Shown piece after piece: positions 16,693 to 26,011 of a stretch of 38,004 nucleotides of DNA. The notes below the pieces were generated by a model, which ran no database searches, was not told the origin of the DNA, and saw nothing but the letters and a program-made list of their open reading frames with translations. A program made the position numbers and the translations under genes. The first letter of the stretch is position 1, and every line of letters starts with the position of its first letter. Source of the stretch: Marivita sp. (GTDB lineage Bacteria > Pseudomonadota > Alphaproteobacteria > Rhodobacterales > Rhodobacteraceae); NCBI RefSeq assembly GCF_017643905.1, contig NZ_JAEPMO010000019.1, positions 1 to 38,004 of the forward strand, in the 5' to 3' direction.

Positions 16693-17484
16693 TCAGGCGT
16701 TCCAGGCCCGATCCGCGATGTCGACAAGCGTGTCAAACACGTCTGGCGTTCCAACAACGACACGCCCGCCATCCCGGATCATGGCAGTGGCGTCCTGTAC
16801 CTCGACCCGGCCCCCAGCTTCTTCGACCAAGAGCTGACCAGCAAGACAATCCCACGCGTTCATATGCTCTTCCATGTATCCCAGCAGCCGACCCGCCGCG
16901 ACATACGCGATGGATAAGGCACCGCTCGCATTGCGATGATACATGGCCCCTTGGTCGATGAGGTTGGCAATCACCGGGATCACATTCGTGGCCTCCACGC
17001 GGTTCGAATAGCCCACCGCAACAGTGCCGTCGGACAGGGATTTACCAGAAGCAACCTGCATCTTCGCGTCGTTCAAATACGCCCCGCCCCCCCGCAACGC
17101 GGCATAGGTTTCACCGACATTCGGATCATGGATCACTCCCACCTCGGTTCGCCCTTCGGCCACGCCTGCGAGGACGATTGTCCAGGAGGGGATGCCATTC
17201 AAGAAATTCGTGGTCCCGTCGATGGGGTCGATCACCCAGTCGAACCCGCTGGTTCCCGGCTTGGGATCGTGTTCTTCGCCATAGACGCCATCGTTGGGCC
17301 ATGCCTCAGCCAACCGCCGCCGGATCAGCAACTCAACGTTGCGATCCGCTTCGCTGACCCAATCCTGAGCGCCCTTTTGATCGACCGCGAGACTGCCTCT
17401 GTTCCGGAAATAAGCCAAGGCTTCGACCCCGGCCGACCGGCACAGAGAGATCGCAAATTGTTGCCTGTCACGTAAACGATCCAT
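16693..17484 (-). CDS. Inositol monophosphatase family protein
   Basis: Mg2+-dependent phosphatase of the IMPase family, 263 aa, typical length. Metal-binding motifs are all visible: GEEH near residue 69, DPIDGTTNF near residue 86 and WDCLAGQLLVEEAGG near residue 214. Family members hydrolyse inositol phosphates, histidinol phosphate, 3'-phosphoadenosine 5'-phosphate and fructose-1,6-bisphosphate, so the substrate cannot be assigned. The gene converges on the histidine-phosphatase gene with nine bases between the stops and no room for a terminator. AGGAA lies about 10 bases before the ATG. Confidence 0.88.
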   Translation of the reverse strand: MDRLRDRQQFAISLCRSAGVEALAYFRNRGSLAVDQKGAQDWVSEADRNVELLIRRRLAEAWPNDGVYGEEHDPKPGTSGFDWVIDPIDGTTNFLNGIPSWTIVLAGVAEGRTEVGVIHDPNVGETYAALRGGGAYLNDAKMQVASGKSLSDGTVAVGYSNRVEATNVIPVIANLIDQGAMYHRNASGALSIAYVAAGRLLGYMEEHMNAWDCLAGQLLVEEAGGRVEVQDATAMIRDGGRVVVGTPDVFDTLVDIADRAWNA

Positions 17485-17656
17485 TGGGGTTCTGTTCCTG
17501 CTCGCCTGATCGGGATGATGCTATCGCCCGGCTGGGCGCTTCACAATCGGCAATCCGGTCGAAGGCTTTACCGATCTGCTCCTCTACGGGGCCGTACCAA
17601 CGGTTTGGCTTTGTACAGGTCCTGACGCCAACACAATGCAATCGCATTCTTGTTAG

Positions 17657-17693
17657 GCTTTCCGCCGCTCCATGAGGCAGAGCGGCGGAAAGC
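17657..17693 (-). terminator. Hairpin downstream of potD
   Basis: A perfect 14-bp inverted repeat, with arms at 17657-17670 and 17680-17693 and a 9-base loop, starts seven bases after the potD stop. No T run follows on the minus strand. Its strength and position mark the end of the pot transcript. The rest of 17485-17656 presumably carries the promoter of the inositol-monophosphatase gene; nothing else was recognised there. Confidence 0.75.
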
Positions 17694-17699
17694 GCCTCA

Positions 17700-18737
17700 T
17701 CACTTCTTCAGATTGGTCCAGATTTGGTCGTAGACCTCTTGCGTGGCCTGATCGCAGACTTCGATAAACACACCGGCCCCGGCGCTTGCCGGCGGGTTGC
17801 TTTCGGGTTGGGTCGCCAGCGTCGGGTCGAGAAACTCTCCGACACCCGTCAGCCCGGCATTGTAACGCGCGTAGTTGGTGACAGCGGCGATGTTCTCGGG
17901 CTCCAGCAGGAAATCCATGAACTTGATCGCGTTGTCGCGGTTCGGCGCGTCCTTGAGCAGGACGACGTTGTCCATCCAGACGATGTAGCCCTGCGACGGG
18001 AAGGCGTATTCGACATTGGCGCCCTCTTCGCGGCCCTTGGCGGCAAAGCCATCGTAGATCTGGCCGACCGCGGCATCGCCCGACACCAGCACCTCTTTCG
18101 CGGTGTCCGAGTTGAAGGACGCCCAATGGGTCTTGGCCGATTGCAACATGTCGTTCAGCGCCTTGAGCTGATCGCGGTCGGTGGAACATTGCGGGATGCC
18201 CATGTGAAGGGCCGCCATGGCGAGCACTTCGCCCTGACTGTCGAGCATGTTGATCTTGCCCGACAGCTCGGCCGGGGGATTGAACAGGATGTCCGTGGTG
18301 CCGATGTCGCCTGTAAAGACGTCTCGGTTTACCGCGAACGATGTCGATCCCCACTGATAGGGGATCGAGTGTGCGCGCCCCGGATCGAAGGACGGATCAG
18401 CCCATTCCGGCGCAATATTGCCCTTGTTGGACAGCTCTCCGTCGGCAATCGTATCAAGCAGACCCTCGCCCGCCATGATCTGCACCATGTAGTCGCCCGG
18501 CACCGCCACGTCATAGGTGCCGATGGCCCCGGCCTTGAGCGATGCGAGCAGCGCTTCGTTGCTGTCATAGGTGTCCATGACCACTTCGACGCCGTAGTCT
18601 TCGCTGAACTTGTCGAGCAATTCCTGCGGGATGTATTCGAACCAGTGGTAGATCACCAGTTTGCCCTCGGCCATGGCCGCCCCGGCTGTCAGCGCCAGCG
18701 CGCTGGCTGCGACGGTGGTCTTGAGAAATGTCTTCAT
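17700..18737 (-). CDS. potD: Spermidine/putrescine ABC transporter periplasmic binding protein
   Basis: Periplasmic polyamine-binding protein, 345 aa. The signal peptide MKTFLKTTVAASALALTAG (cleavage near AMA-EGK) is followed by the family start LVIYHWFEYIPQELL. VVMDTYDSNEALLASL and the acidic ligand region (DAAVGQIYDGFAAKG, WMDNVVLLKDAP) match PotD/PotF. It is the last gene of the minus-strand pot cluster, 52 bases after the broken amidohydrolase gene, with AGGGGA before the ATG. A small GCCC/GGGC hairpin (18760-18771) sits in that gap and could help separate its expression from the genes upstream. Confidence 0.9.
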   Translation of the reverse strand: MKTFLKTTVAASALALTAGAAMAEGKLVIYHWFEYIPQELLDKFSEDYGVEVVMDTYDSNEALLASLKAGAIGTYDVAVPGDYMVQIMAGEGLLDTIADGELSNKGNIAPEWADPSFDPGRAHSIPYQWGSTSFAVNRDVFTGDIGTTDILFNPPAELSGKINMLDSQGEVLAMAALHMGIPQCSTDRDQLKALNDMLQSAKTHWASFNSDTAKEVLVSGDAAVGQIYDGFAAKGREEGANVEYAFPSQGYIVWMDNVVLLKDAPNRDNAIKFMDFLLEPENIAAVTNYARYNAGLTGVGEFLDPTLATQPESNPPASAGAGVFIEVCDQATQEVYDQIWTNLKK

Positions 18738-18789
18738 GGTCAGTCCCCTGTTGGTTGATGCCCTTGCGGGCGGAGTTGGTTTACCACGT

Positions 18790-19818
18790 TCAGTGGCCTT
18801 GGAATCCTTCTAGCACGTTCACGGTGTTGATCCCGATTTCCGCGATGTCGTAGCCGCCCTCCATCACAAAGAGCGTCGGCAGGCCGGCGGCGGCGATGTC
18901 CGCGCCCATAGTGATGAAATCCGGTGAGGTGAGTTTGAAAAAGCTGATCGGATCGGTCTCGAACGTATCGACCCCAAGCGACACGATCACAGCCTCCGGT
19001 GCATAGTCCGCGATCCGCGCCAAGGCTGTGGCCAGTGCGGTGCGCCAGACATCAAAACCCGTACCGCGCGGCATCGGCAGATTGAGTGTAAAGCCTTCGC
19101 CTGCGCCAGAGCCGGTTTCGTTGGCATAGCCCAGGAAGTAGGGAAACGCCTCTTCCGGGGTGCCATGCAGAGAGATGAACAGAACATCGGCGCGGTCGTA
19201 GAAGATGTCCTGCGTCCCGTTTCCGTGATGGAAGTCGACGTCGAGGATGGCAACCCGCGCCATCCCTGTGTCGCGCAGATGTTGAGCCGCGATGGCCGCG
19301 TTGTTGAAGAAGCAATAGCCACCGTAAAGGTCCTTGGCCGCGTGGTGCCCCGGCGGGCGGCAGAGTGCGAAACAACCGCGCGTGCCGGTGCGCAGACGCT
19401 CTGCCCCGGTGAGCGCGACATGGACACTTTAAAGCGCGGCCCGCCATGTGCCTTGCGTGATGCTGGTTTCGGCGGCGAGCGCGTAATAGCCCAACTGCCC
19501 GTCGATGCCCGACGGACGCGCTTGCACCATACGCCGCGCAGGCCATGTGCCTGCAATCGCTTCGCCTTTGAACCCGGCGGCCTGCCAGCGGTCCCATGCC
19601 GATTGCAGGAAGTCGACATATTCGGCATCGTGCACCGCGAGGATCGGCTCCATGCCAAAGCTGTCGGGCGCCGTGATCGGCCCCAGACCCACCTCGGTCA
19701 GCCGCGCATGGATGTAGTCGAGCCGCGAAGGGCGTTCGAACGGGTAGACCAGTTGCCCGCCATATAGTTCCGTCTGGGCGTCGCGTAGTTTGTGGTCTTC
19801 GGAATAGATCGTTTCCAT
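18790..19818 (-). pseudogene. aphA: Acetylpolyamine amidohydrolase (histone-deacetylase family), interrupted by in-frame TAA
   Basis: A 343-codon reading frame matches acetylpolyamine amidohydrolase, which removes acetyl groups from acetylputrescine and related amines, but codon 130 is TAA (19431-19429). The frame does not shift: the protein reads on in the same frame through PPGHHA (His158, His159) and DVDFHHGNGT (Asp195, His197) to the end, and these numbers agree with the Mycoplana ramosa enzyme (341 aa). The first product would stop before the active site. The only later in-frame ATG (codon 186) lies after the His pair. The start overlaps the potC stop (TGATG). Unless the stop is suppressed or is a sequencing error, the enzyme is lost. 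Confidence 0.85.
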
Positions 19819-20630
19819 CAGCGTCCCTTTGCCGGATCCCGGCGTCCGATCAGCCAGGACAACGCGACCATGACGATGGATACCGCCAGCAGAAGCGTTG
19901 AAATGGCCATGATGTTGGGCTTGATGCCCTGTTTGACCGCGCCAAAGATCGCGGTGGGAAGGGTCTCGACTCCCGCGCCTTTGACGAAATTGGTGATGAT
20001 GAAGTCATCGAGCGAGATGATGAAGGCAAGGATGAACCCTGACATGATTCCCGGCATCATCAGCGGCAGAAGAATGCGTGTAAACGCCTGCCGCTTGGTG
20101 GCGTAAAGGTCCATCGCAGCCTGTTCGTACGTGGCTTCGATCCCCTGCATCCGCGCAGAAATCGGCAAGTAGGCAAAGGGAATGCAGAACGCGATATGGG
20201 CGAGCAGAATGGTCATCAACCCGCGTTCGATCGCGATGGCGTTGAAGAAGATCAGAGTAGCAACGGCAGTGACGATCTCGGGCACCATGAGCGGCAGGGA
20301 GATCAGGCCGATCGAGACCGTGCGCAGCCGGAACGTTCCCGCGCGCAAGACAGCGGTGGCGGCCAGTGTGGCGATGATTGTGGCCGTGGTGGCCGCGGTG
20401 ATGGCGATGATGAAGCTGTTCCACGCGGCCTCTTTGAACTTGCCGCTTTCGGGGCCGGTGAACACGTCCACATACCAGCGCAGCGAGAATCCTTCCCAGA
20501 TCGTGATCGAGGGGGAGTCGTTGAAACTATAGACCGCGACCACGACCAGCGGCGCATAGAGGATAACCAGACACAGCAGCGTTATAGCGAAAAAGCCCGG
20601 ATAGCGGCGCAGGTCATAGGGTTTGGCCAT
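19818..20630 (-). CDS. potC: Polyamine ABC transporter permease PotC
   Basis: Inner-membrane permease, 270 aa from the ATG at 20630-20628 ([13 protein letters not shown]), which overlaps the potB stop as TGATG. A longer in-frame start would lie inside potB and is rejected. About six membrane segments are visible, with the first ending in [15 protein letters not shown], typical of PotC/PotI. The EAA loop is [19 protein letters not shown], followed by [10 protein letters not shown]. It pairs with PotB. The C-terminus ends in a basic tail (GRRDPAKGR). Confidence 0.9.
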   Translation of the reverse strand: MAKPYDLRRYPGFFAITLLCLVILYAPLVVVAVYSFNDSPSITIWEGFSLRWYVDVFTGPESGKFKEAAWNSFIIAITAATTATIIATLAATAVLRAGTFRLRTVSIGLISLPLMVPEIVTAVATLIFFNAIAIERGLMTILLAHIAFCIPFAYLPISARMQGIEATYEQAAMDLYATKRQAFTRILLPLMMPGIMSGFILAFIISLDDFIITNFVKGAGVETLPTAIFGAVKQGIKPNIMAISTLLLAVSIVMVALSWLIGRRDPAKGR

Positions 20631-21549
20631 CACGCCGCCTCCTTCCGGCTTTGGCGGGCAAAGATCATCAGCAGGATAAGTACCATCGTCAGAAGGATCA
20701 TCGACGCCGCAGCCCCGAAGGGCCAATTGCCTGCATTGCCCTTGAACTGTTCTTCGATCAGCGACCCAATCATGAAGGTCTTGGCACCACCCAGCAGATC
20801 AGGCGCGAGGAACGATCCGAGCGAAGGCACGAAGACAAGGATGCACCCCGCGATGATGCCCGGCTTGACTGACGGGATCACGATCCGGCGCATCACCGCC
20901 CAGCGCGGGGCGTAGAGGTCGGAGGCCGCCTCGGAGAGGGCGAAGTTGTAGCGTTCAACGGCCGCATAGATCGGCAACACCATGAACGGCAGGTAGGAGT
21001 AGAACAGCCCCAACTGCACGGCGAGGTTGGTGTTCACGATGCCCAATGGTTCGGAAATGATCCCCAACCCGATCAGCCCGTCATTTAGAGGCCCTTCGTC
21101 GCGCAGCAGGAACTTCATCGACACGGTGCGAATGAGCAGATTCACCCAATAGGGGATCGTCACCAGAAACACCCACAGTGCACGTTGCCCTTCAGGGCGC
21201 GTGGCGATGAAATAGGCGGTCGGAAAACCGATCAGCAGGCTGAGGGTCGTGGCCGCGCCCGCCTGCCAGATCGACCGCCAGAAAATCCCGATATAGGTCC
21301 ATTCGATCTTCGGTGGTTCGTCCCCGAAAAGGCCACGGTCAAAGAAAAACTGGTCATAGGCGTCGAGGCTGAACTCCCAGATCACGCCGCCCCGGAATTC
21401 CTTGGTCAGGAAGGAATAGACCAGCATGATCATCAACGGCGCGAGCGTCAGCAGACCCAGCGTCACCCAGGCGGGCAGCAACAGCAGCGTGCGCGCCTCG
21501 CGATAGGTTTCGCTCTGGACCGCACCACCTGTCGCGCCACCGCCCGCCA

Positions 21550-21550
<1 letters not shown>
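20630..21550 (-). CDS. potB: Polyamine ABC transporter permease PotB
   Basis: Inner-membrane permease, 306 aa, starting at an ATG that shares a base with the potA stop. The typical PotB element [15 protein letters not shown] lies near residue 131, and the EAA loop [18 protein letters not shown] with VIPSVKPGI near residue 208. A glycine-rich N-terminal tail of about 20 residues stands before the first membrane segment. It forms the channel with PotC. Confidence 0.9.
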
Positions 21551-22641
<1,091 letters not shown>

Positions 22642-22749
22642 GGCTGTCTCTCTGGCGAAGTCCTTGGTATACCCTAGAAAGGAAGCAATGTACGCAGAAG
22701 ACTTGTGTCCCTCAGCACTTATTAGCCTTTGCCTAATTCGCTTTATCGA

Positions 22750-22770
22750 AACGCCCTTTTTCTGGGCGTT
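22750..22770 (-). terminator. Terminator hairpin after the N-carbamoylputrescine amidase gene
   Basis: AACGCCC (22750-22756) and GGGCGTT (22764-22770) pair perfectly around a 7-base loop, 15 bases past the amidase stop. On the minus strand the stem ends in GTTT, a short T run. It separates the amidase transcript from the pot operon. Confidence 0.65.
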
Positions 22771-22785
22771 GCTATTAGGTTCTGT

Positions 22786-23661
22786 CTATCCACAGCCTCC
22801 ATCCAGGGTGCTCAAACGACCATAATGTTCTGGCCTGCGGTCCCGGAAAACACCCCAATAAGTGCGGTTTCGCGCCACCGTGTCGAGATCGAAGGTGTGA
22901 ATCAGCACAGTTTCGTTGGTCCGATCCGCCTCAGCCACTTTGGCGCCGAATTCGTCGGTAATGAAGGACGATCCGTAAAAGGTCATTTCCGTGCCATGTC
23001 GCCCTGGCTCTGTTCCGATGCGGTTCGACGCGATCAGCGGCACGAGGTTTGCGCCTGCATGACCTTGCTGAACACGTTGCCAATGGGGTGCACTGTCCCA
23101 TTCCTTCGCCCCAATCTCCGACCCGATGGCGGTGGGAAAGAAAAACAGCTCTGCGCCTTGCAACGCCATTGCTCTTGCGGTTTCGGGAAACCATTGGTCC
23201 CAGCAGATGCCCACGCCGATCCGCCCATAGGCCGTATCCCAGACGCGGAACCCTGTGTCGCCCGGCGAAAAGTGGTACTTCTCTTGGTAGCCCGCGCCAT
23301 GCGGAATATGGGTCTTGCGATAGAGACCCAATTGGGCACCATTCGCGTCGATCACGGCAACCGTATTGAACCGCGCCTGCCCCGCCAGTTCGTAAAACGA
23401 CACCGGCAGCACGACCTTCATGTCCGAGGCCAGCCTGGCAAACCGCTCGAGCGTGGGATGATCGACCGCGGGCCGTGCGCGGAACAGATCTTCGGGGTCT
23501 TCGTCCTGGCAGAAATAGCGGCTCTCGAACAATTCCTGCAGCAGGATGATCTGCGCGCCCTGACCGGCGGCCTGCCAGACCAAGGCCTCCGCCCGGTCGA
23601 CATTCTCTGCCTCATCCGCACCACAGGCCATCTGAGTCGCGGCAACGGTGACCTGTCTCAT
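22786..23661 (-). CDS. aguB: N-carbamoylputrescine amidase (nitrilase superfamily)
   Basis: Carbon-nitrogen hydrolase, 291 aa, that converts N-carbamoylputrescine to putrescine, CO2 and ammonia in the agmatine route. The catalytic triad is visible as Glu43 (ILLQELFE), Lys116 (LYRKTHIP) and Cys153 (GVGICWDQWFPE). The stretches GYQEKYHFSPGDTGF and FCQDEDPEDLF are characteristic of AguB and its plant relatives. Start ATG at 23661 with GAGGGGCAAAAG directly upstream. The agmatine deiminase that normally supplies the substrate is not in this window. A terminator follows it, so it is transcribed apart from potA. Confidence 0.9.
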   Translation of the reverse strand: MRQVTVAATQMACGADEAENVDRAEALVWQAAGQGAQIILLQELFESRYFCQDEDPEDLFRARPAVDHPTLERFARLASDMKVVLPVSFYELAGQARFNTVAVIDANGAQLGLYRKTHIPHGAGYQEKYHFSPGDTGFRVWDTAYGRIGVGICWDQWFPETARAMALQGAELFFFPTAIGSEIGAKEWDSAPHWQRVQQGHAGANLVPLIASNRIGTEPGRHGTEMTFYGSSFITDEFGAKVAEADRTNETVLIHTFDLDTVARNRTYWGVFRDRRPEHYGRLSTLDGGCG

Positions 23662-23671
23662 CTTTTGCCCC

Positions 23672-23809
23672 TCAGTTCGTCATTGCATGCAGCAGCCGGT
23701 CGAGCATGGCGTCGCAGACCTGCCCCTCCGACTGCAACAGGTGTTCATTCGCCTTGGCCTCTCGTTTGCGCATCGAAACGGGACCACATAACTCAGTCGG
23801 AATGGCCAC
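23672..23809 (-). CDS. Possible small ORF between the amine dehydrogenase and the amidase genes
   Basis: A 45-codon frame could run from a GTG at 23809 (or an ATG 13 codons later) to a TGA eight bases before the amidase ATG. The predicted product ends in CDAMLDRLLHAMTN and is not recognised. The site GGAGGGG lies very close to the GTG and no good site precedes the ATG. It might be a remnant of a longer gene, or chance. It is listed because it fills an otherwise gene-free 185-base gap and ends right at the ribosome binding site of the next gene. Confidence 0.2.
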   Translation of the reverse strand: MAIPTELCGPVSMRKREAKANEHLLQSEGQVCDAMLDRLLHAMTN

Positions 23810-23846
23810 CCCCTCCGCGGTGCCAGAGGCGACTTTTTGGTGCTGG

Positions 23847-25925
23847 TCAATCGACTGCAAGCTCCGTGATCTCGCGACGAAATGGCAGCGCATCGCCAAT
23901 ATCCTCACCATCCAGTTCGCGCGCATAGCGGTGGCCTGCATAGGTCGCCCAGGCAATCGGTCCCGGCGCTTCGGCATCCCCGATGATCCGCACAGAGGCG
24001 ATCCCCGCATCCGCCCAATTCGCCTCGCGTGCCTTAAGGTCATGGTAAAGCTGGTTGTTTTCCAACTTCGACGCCACCACCACCACCGCGTCGCAGTCGA
24101 TCTGGCGGGTCTTATCGGTATAGGTGCAGTTCGATACCACATGGCCCGCCGCGATCTCAGTCACACCGCGATTGAGAACGATCTCGACGCCCATCTCGGC
24201 CAGTCGGCGGTGGATCGTGTGCTGTTCCAGCGTGTTCACCGTCCAGTCCGAAAGATAGGCCGATGGCGTGACGATCGTCACTGCGCACCCCGCGTTGCGC
24301 AGCAGTTCCGCGAGAACGCCACCCATGTAGTAATGATCGTCATCATAAATCACGACGTGGCCCGAGGGGCGCTGACCGTCCATGATGTCATCGGGCGTGA
24401 ACACCGGCATTGCAGCATCCATCGGGAACGGCACCACATGCTGACGGCTCACCCCGTCCCTTCGCCAAGAGGCCCCGGTGGCGATACAGATGTTCTGGAA
24501 GCCGAATTCGAGGATCGCGTCCGCATCCAGAGCGCTGTCGAAATAGGTCTCCACGTTGGGTTTCTGGCTGATCTGATAGGTGCGGTAATCCGCAACCCGC
24601 CCCCAGGCAGACAGGCCCGGCAACAGCCGTTCCCGTGCGACGCGCCCACCCAGAACACGACCAGCCTCGGCCAGTGCCACGTCATAGCCGCGTTCGGCCA
24701 AAGCACGTGTCGCCTCCAACCCGGCCGGGCCTGCGCCCACGACCAACACATTTTCGCTGCGACCCTTGGGGTTCATGCGTTCCGGGTGCCAGCCCTTGCG
24801 CCATTCCTCCATGAAGGTGGGGTTCTGCGTACAGCGGCTGATCGACATCGTCATGTCGCCGGTGATGCAGATGTTGCAGCCAATGCATTCGCGGATGTCT
24901 TCGATCCGGCCTTCCTCGATCTTCTTGGGCAGGAACGGATCGGCGATCGACGGGCGAGCGCAGCCAATAGCGTCGAGCACACCGCTGCGCACCATCTTGG
25001 CCATCACATCCGGCGACGTGAACCGCCCGACCCCCACCACCGGTTTCGACGACAACTCGCGGATGCCGCGCACCAGCGCCTCTTGCGCGCCTTCCTCTTT
25101 AAAGCGTGACGGGCCGGAGCAATCTTCCCACGTGCCATGCGCCAGGTCCCACAGGTCCGGCAGGTCCTTGTTCATGTCGATGAACTCGCGCACCTCGGCG
25201 TTCGAAAAGCCGAGATCGCCGATGGTCTCGTCCAGCGACACCCGCAGAGTGAGACCCATACTGTCCCCCACCGCGTCGCGCATGTCGGCAATCACCTCGC
25301 GCGCAAAGCGGGACCGGTTTTCCAGACTGCCGCCGTATTCATCGTCGCGCATATTGGTGGCGCGGCTGAGGAAGTGCTGGAAAATGCCGAAGCCATGCGC
25401 ACCGTAAAGGCAAATCAGGTCAAAACCCGCGATCTTGGCGCGCTTGGCTGCGTTCACGAACCAGCGGCGCAAATCCTTGATCTCGCCCTTCGACAAGGCG
25501 CGTGCCTGAACGGGGTCATTGGTGAAGGTGCGGATCGGCCCGGCAGAGACCGCAAGCGGCACTTCCTTGGTGTACATGTTCGGCCCGTTGATGCCGGAAT
25601 AGGCAAGTTGAATGCCCGCCAGCGCGCCATGCTCTTTCATCTTGCCCGCCATCTTGGCGAGCATCGGGATGTCCTTGTCCTCCCACAGGCGCAGTTCGAT
25701 GAAAGGAGTGATCTCCGATGTGTGGTGCATCTCGCATTGCTCGGTAAAGATCACACCCCAGCCGCCTTCGGATTTGATCCCGCGCATGGCCGCAGCCGCG
25801 GATGGGTCGCGATAGCCGCCGCCGTTGCAATGCGGCACCTGGTAAAAGCGATTCTTGGCGGTGACCGGACCGATGGTCAGCGGGTCGAATAGCACGTCAT
25901 ACCAGGGATCGCGTCCGTCGAGCAT
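23847..25925 (-). CDS. Histamine-dehydrogenase-like amine dehydrogenase (TMADH family iron-sulfur flavoprotein)
   Basis: Cytoplasmic flavoprotein, 692 aa from the ATG at 25925 with AGGAGAG upstream; trimethylamine dehydrogenase (TMADH) is 729 aa. An N-terminal TIM barrel of the old-yellow-enzyme type carries Cys33 (QVPHC), equal to the cysteine that binds FMN covalently in TMADH. [4Fe-4S] cysteines are 347, 350, 353 and 365. A Rossmann region follows (VLVVGAGPAG). Tyr174 and His177 match active-site residues of TMADH. Of the three aromatic residues that cage the methylated amine, only Trp266 remains; Tyr60 is replaced by Gln63 and Trp355 by Asp357. From memory, this Gln/Trp/Asp set is that of histamine dehydrogenase, suiting primary amines or diamines. 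The polyamine context agrees. Confidence 0.85.
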   Translation of the reverse strand: MLDGRDPWYDVLFDPLTIGPVTAKNRFYQVPHCNGGGYRDPSAAAAMRGIKSEGGWGVIFTEQCEMHHTSEITPFIELRLWEDKDIPMLAKMAGKMKEHGALAGIQLAYSGINGPNMYTKEVPLAVSAGPIRTFTNDPVQARALSKGEIKDLRRWFVNAAKRAKIAGFDLICLYGAHGFGIFQHFLSRATNMRDDEYGGSLENRSRFAREVIADMRDAVGDSMGLTLRVSLDETIGDLGFSNAEVREFIDMNKDLPDLWDLAHGTWEDCSGPSRFKEEGAQEALVRGIRELSSKPVVGVGRFTSPDVMAKMVRSGVLDAIGCARPSIADPFLPKKIEEGRIEDIRECIGCNICITGDMTMSISRCTQNPTFMEEWRKGWHPERMNPKGRSENVLVVGAGPAGLEATRALAERGYDVALAEAGRVLGGRVARERLLPGLSAWGRVADYRTYQISQKPNVETYFDSALDADAILEFGFQNICIATGASWRRDGVSRQHVVPFPMDAAMPVFTPDDIMDGQRPSGHVVIYDDDHYYMGGVLAELLRNAGCAVTIVTPSAYLSDWTVNTLEQHTIHRRLAEMGVEIVLNRGVTEIAAGHVVSNCTYTDKTRQIDCDAVVVVASKLENNQLYHDLKAREANWADAGIASVRIIGDAEAPGPIAWATYAGHRYARELDGEDIGDALPFRREITELAVD

Positions 25926-26011
25926 TCGTCTCTCCTGTCGATTTTGACCAGCTTCGCCGGAAATGCTGCAGCGCAAAAGCCCAGCTTCTGGAAGCGTTGA
26001 TTAGGCCCGCG

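Noticed and set aside
19429-19445. Frameshift in the acetylpolyamine amidohydrolase gene.
   Set aside because: Translation in the same frame after the TAA gives the expected family sequence up to the proper end, so the lesion is a nonsense codon, not a shift.
23706-25109. Long plus-strand open frame (467 codons) antisense to the amine dehydrogenase gene.
   Set aside because: It is a mirror of a strongly conserved flavoprotein gene in a high-G+C sequence; its product is rich in Arg and His and resembles no protein.
23847-25925. Annotation as trimethylamine dehydrogenase.
   Set aside because: Two of the three cage residues for methylated amines are replaced (Gln63, Asp357), which fits histamine-dehydrogenase-like enzymes better.
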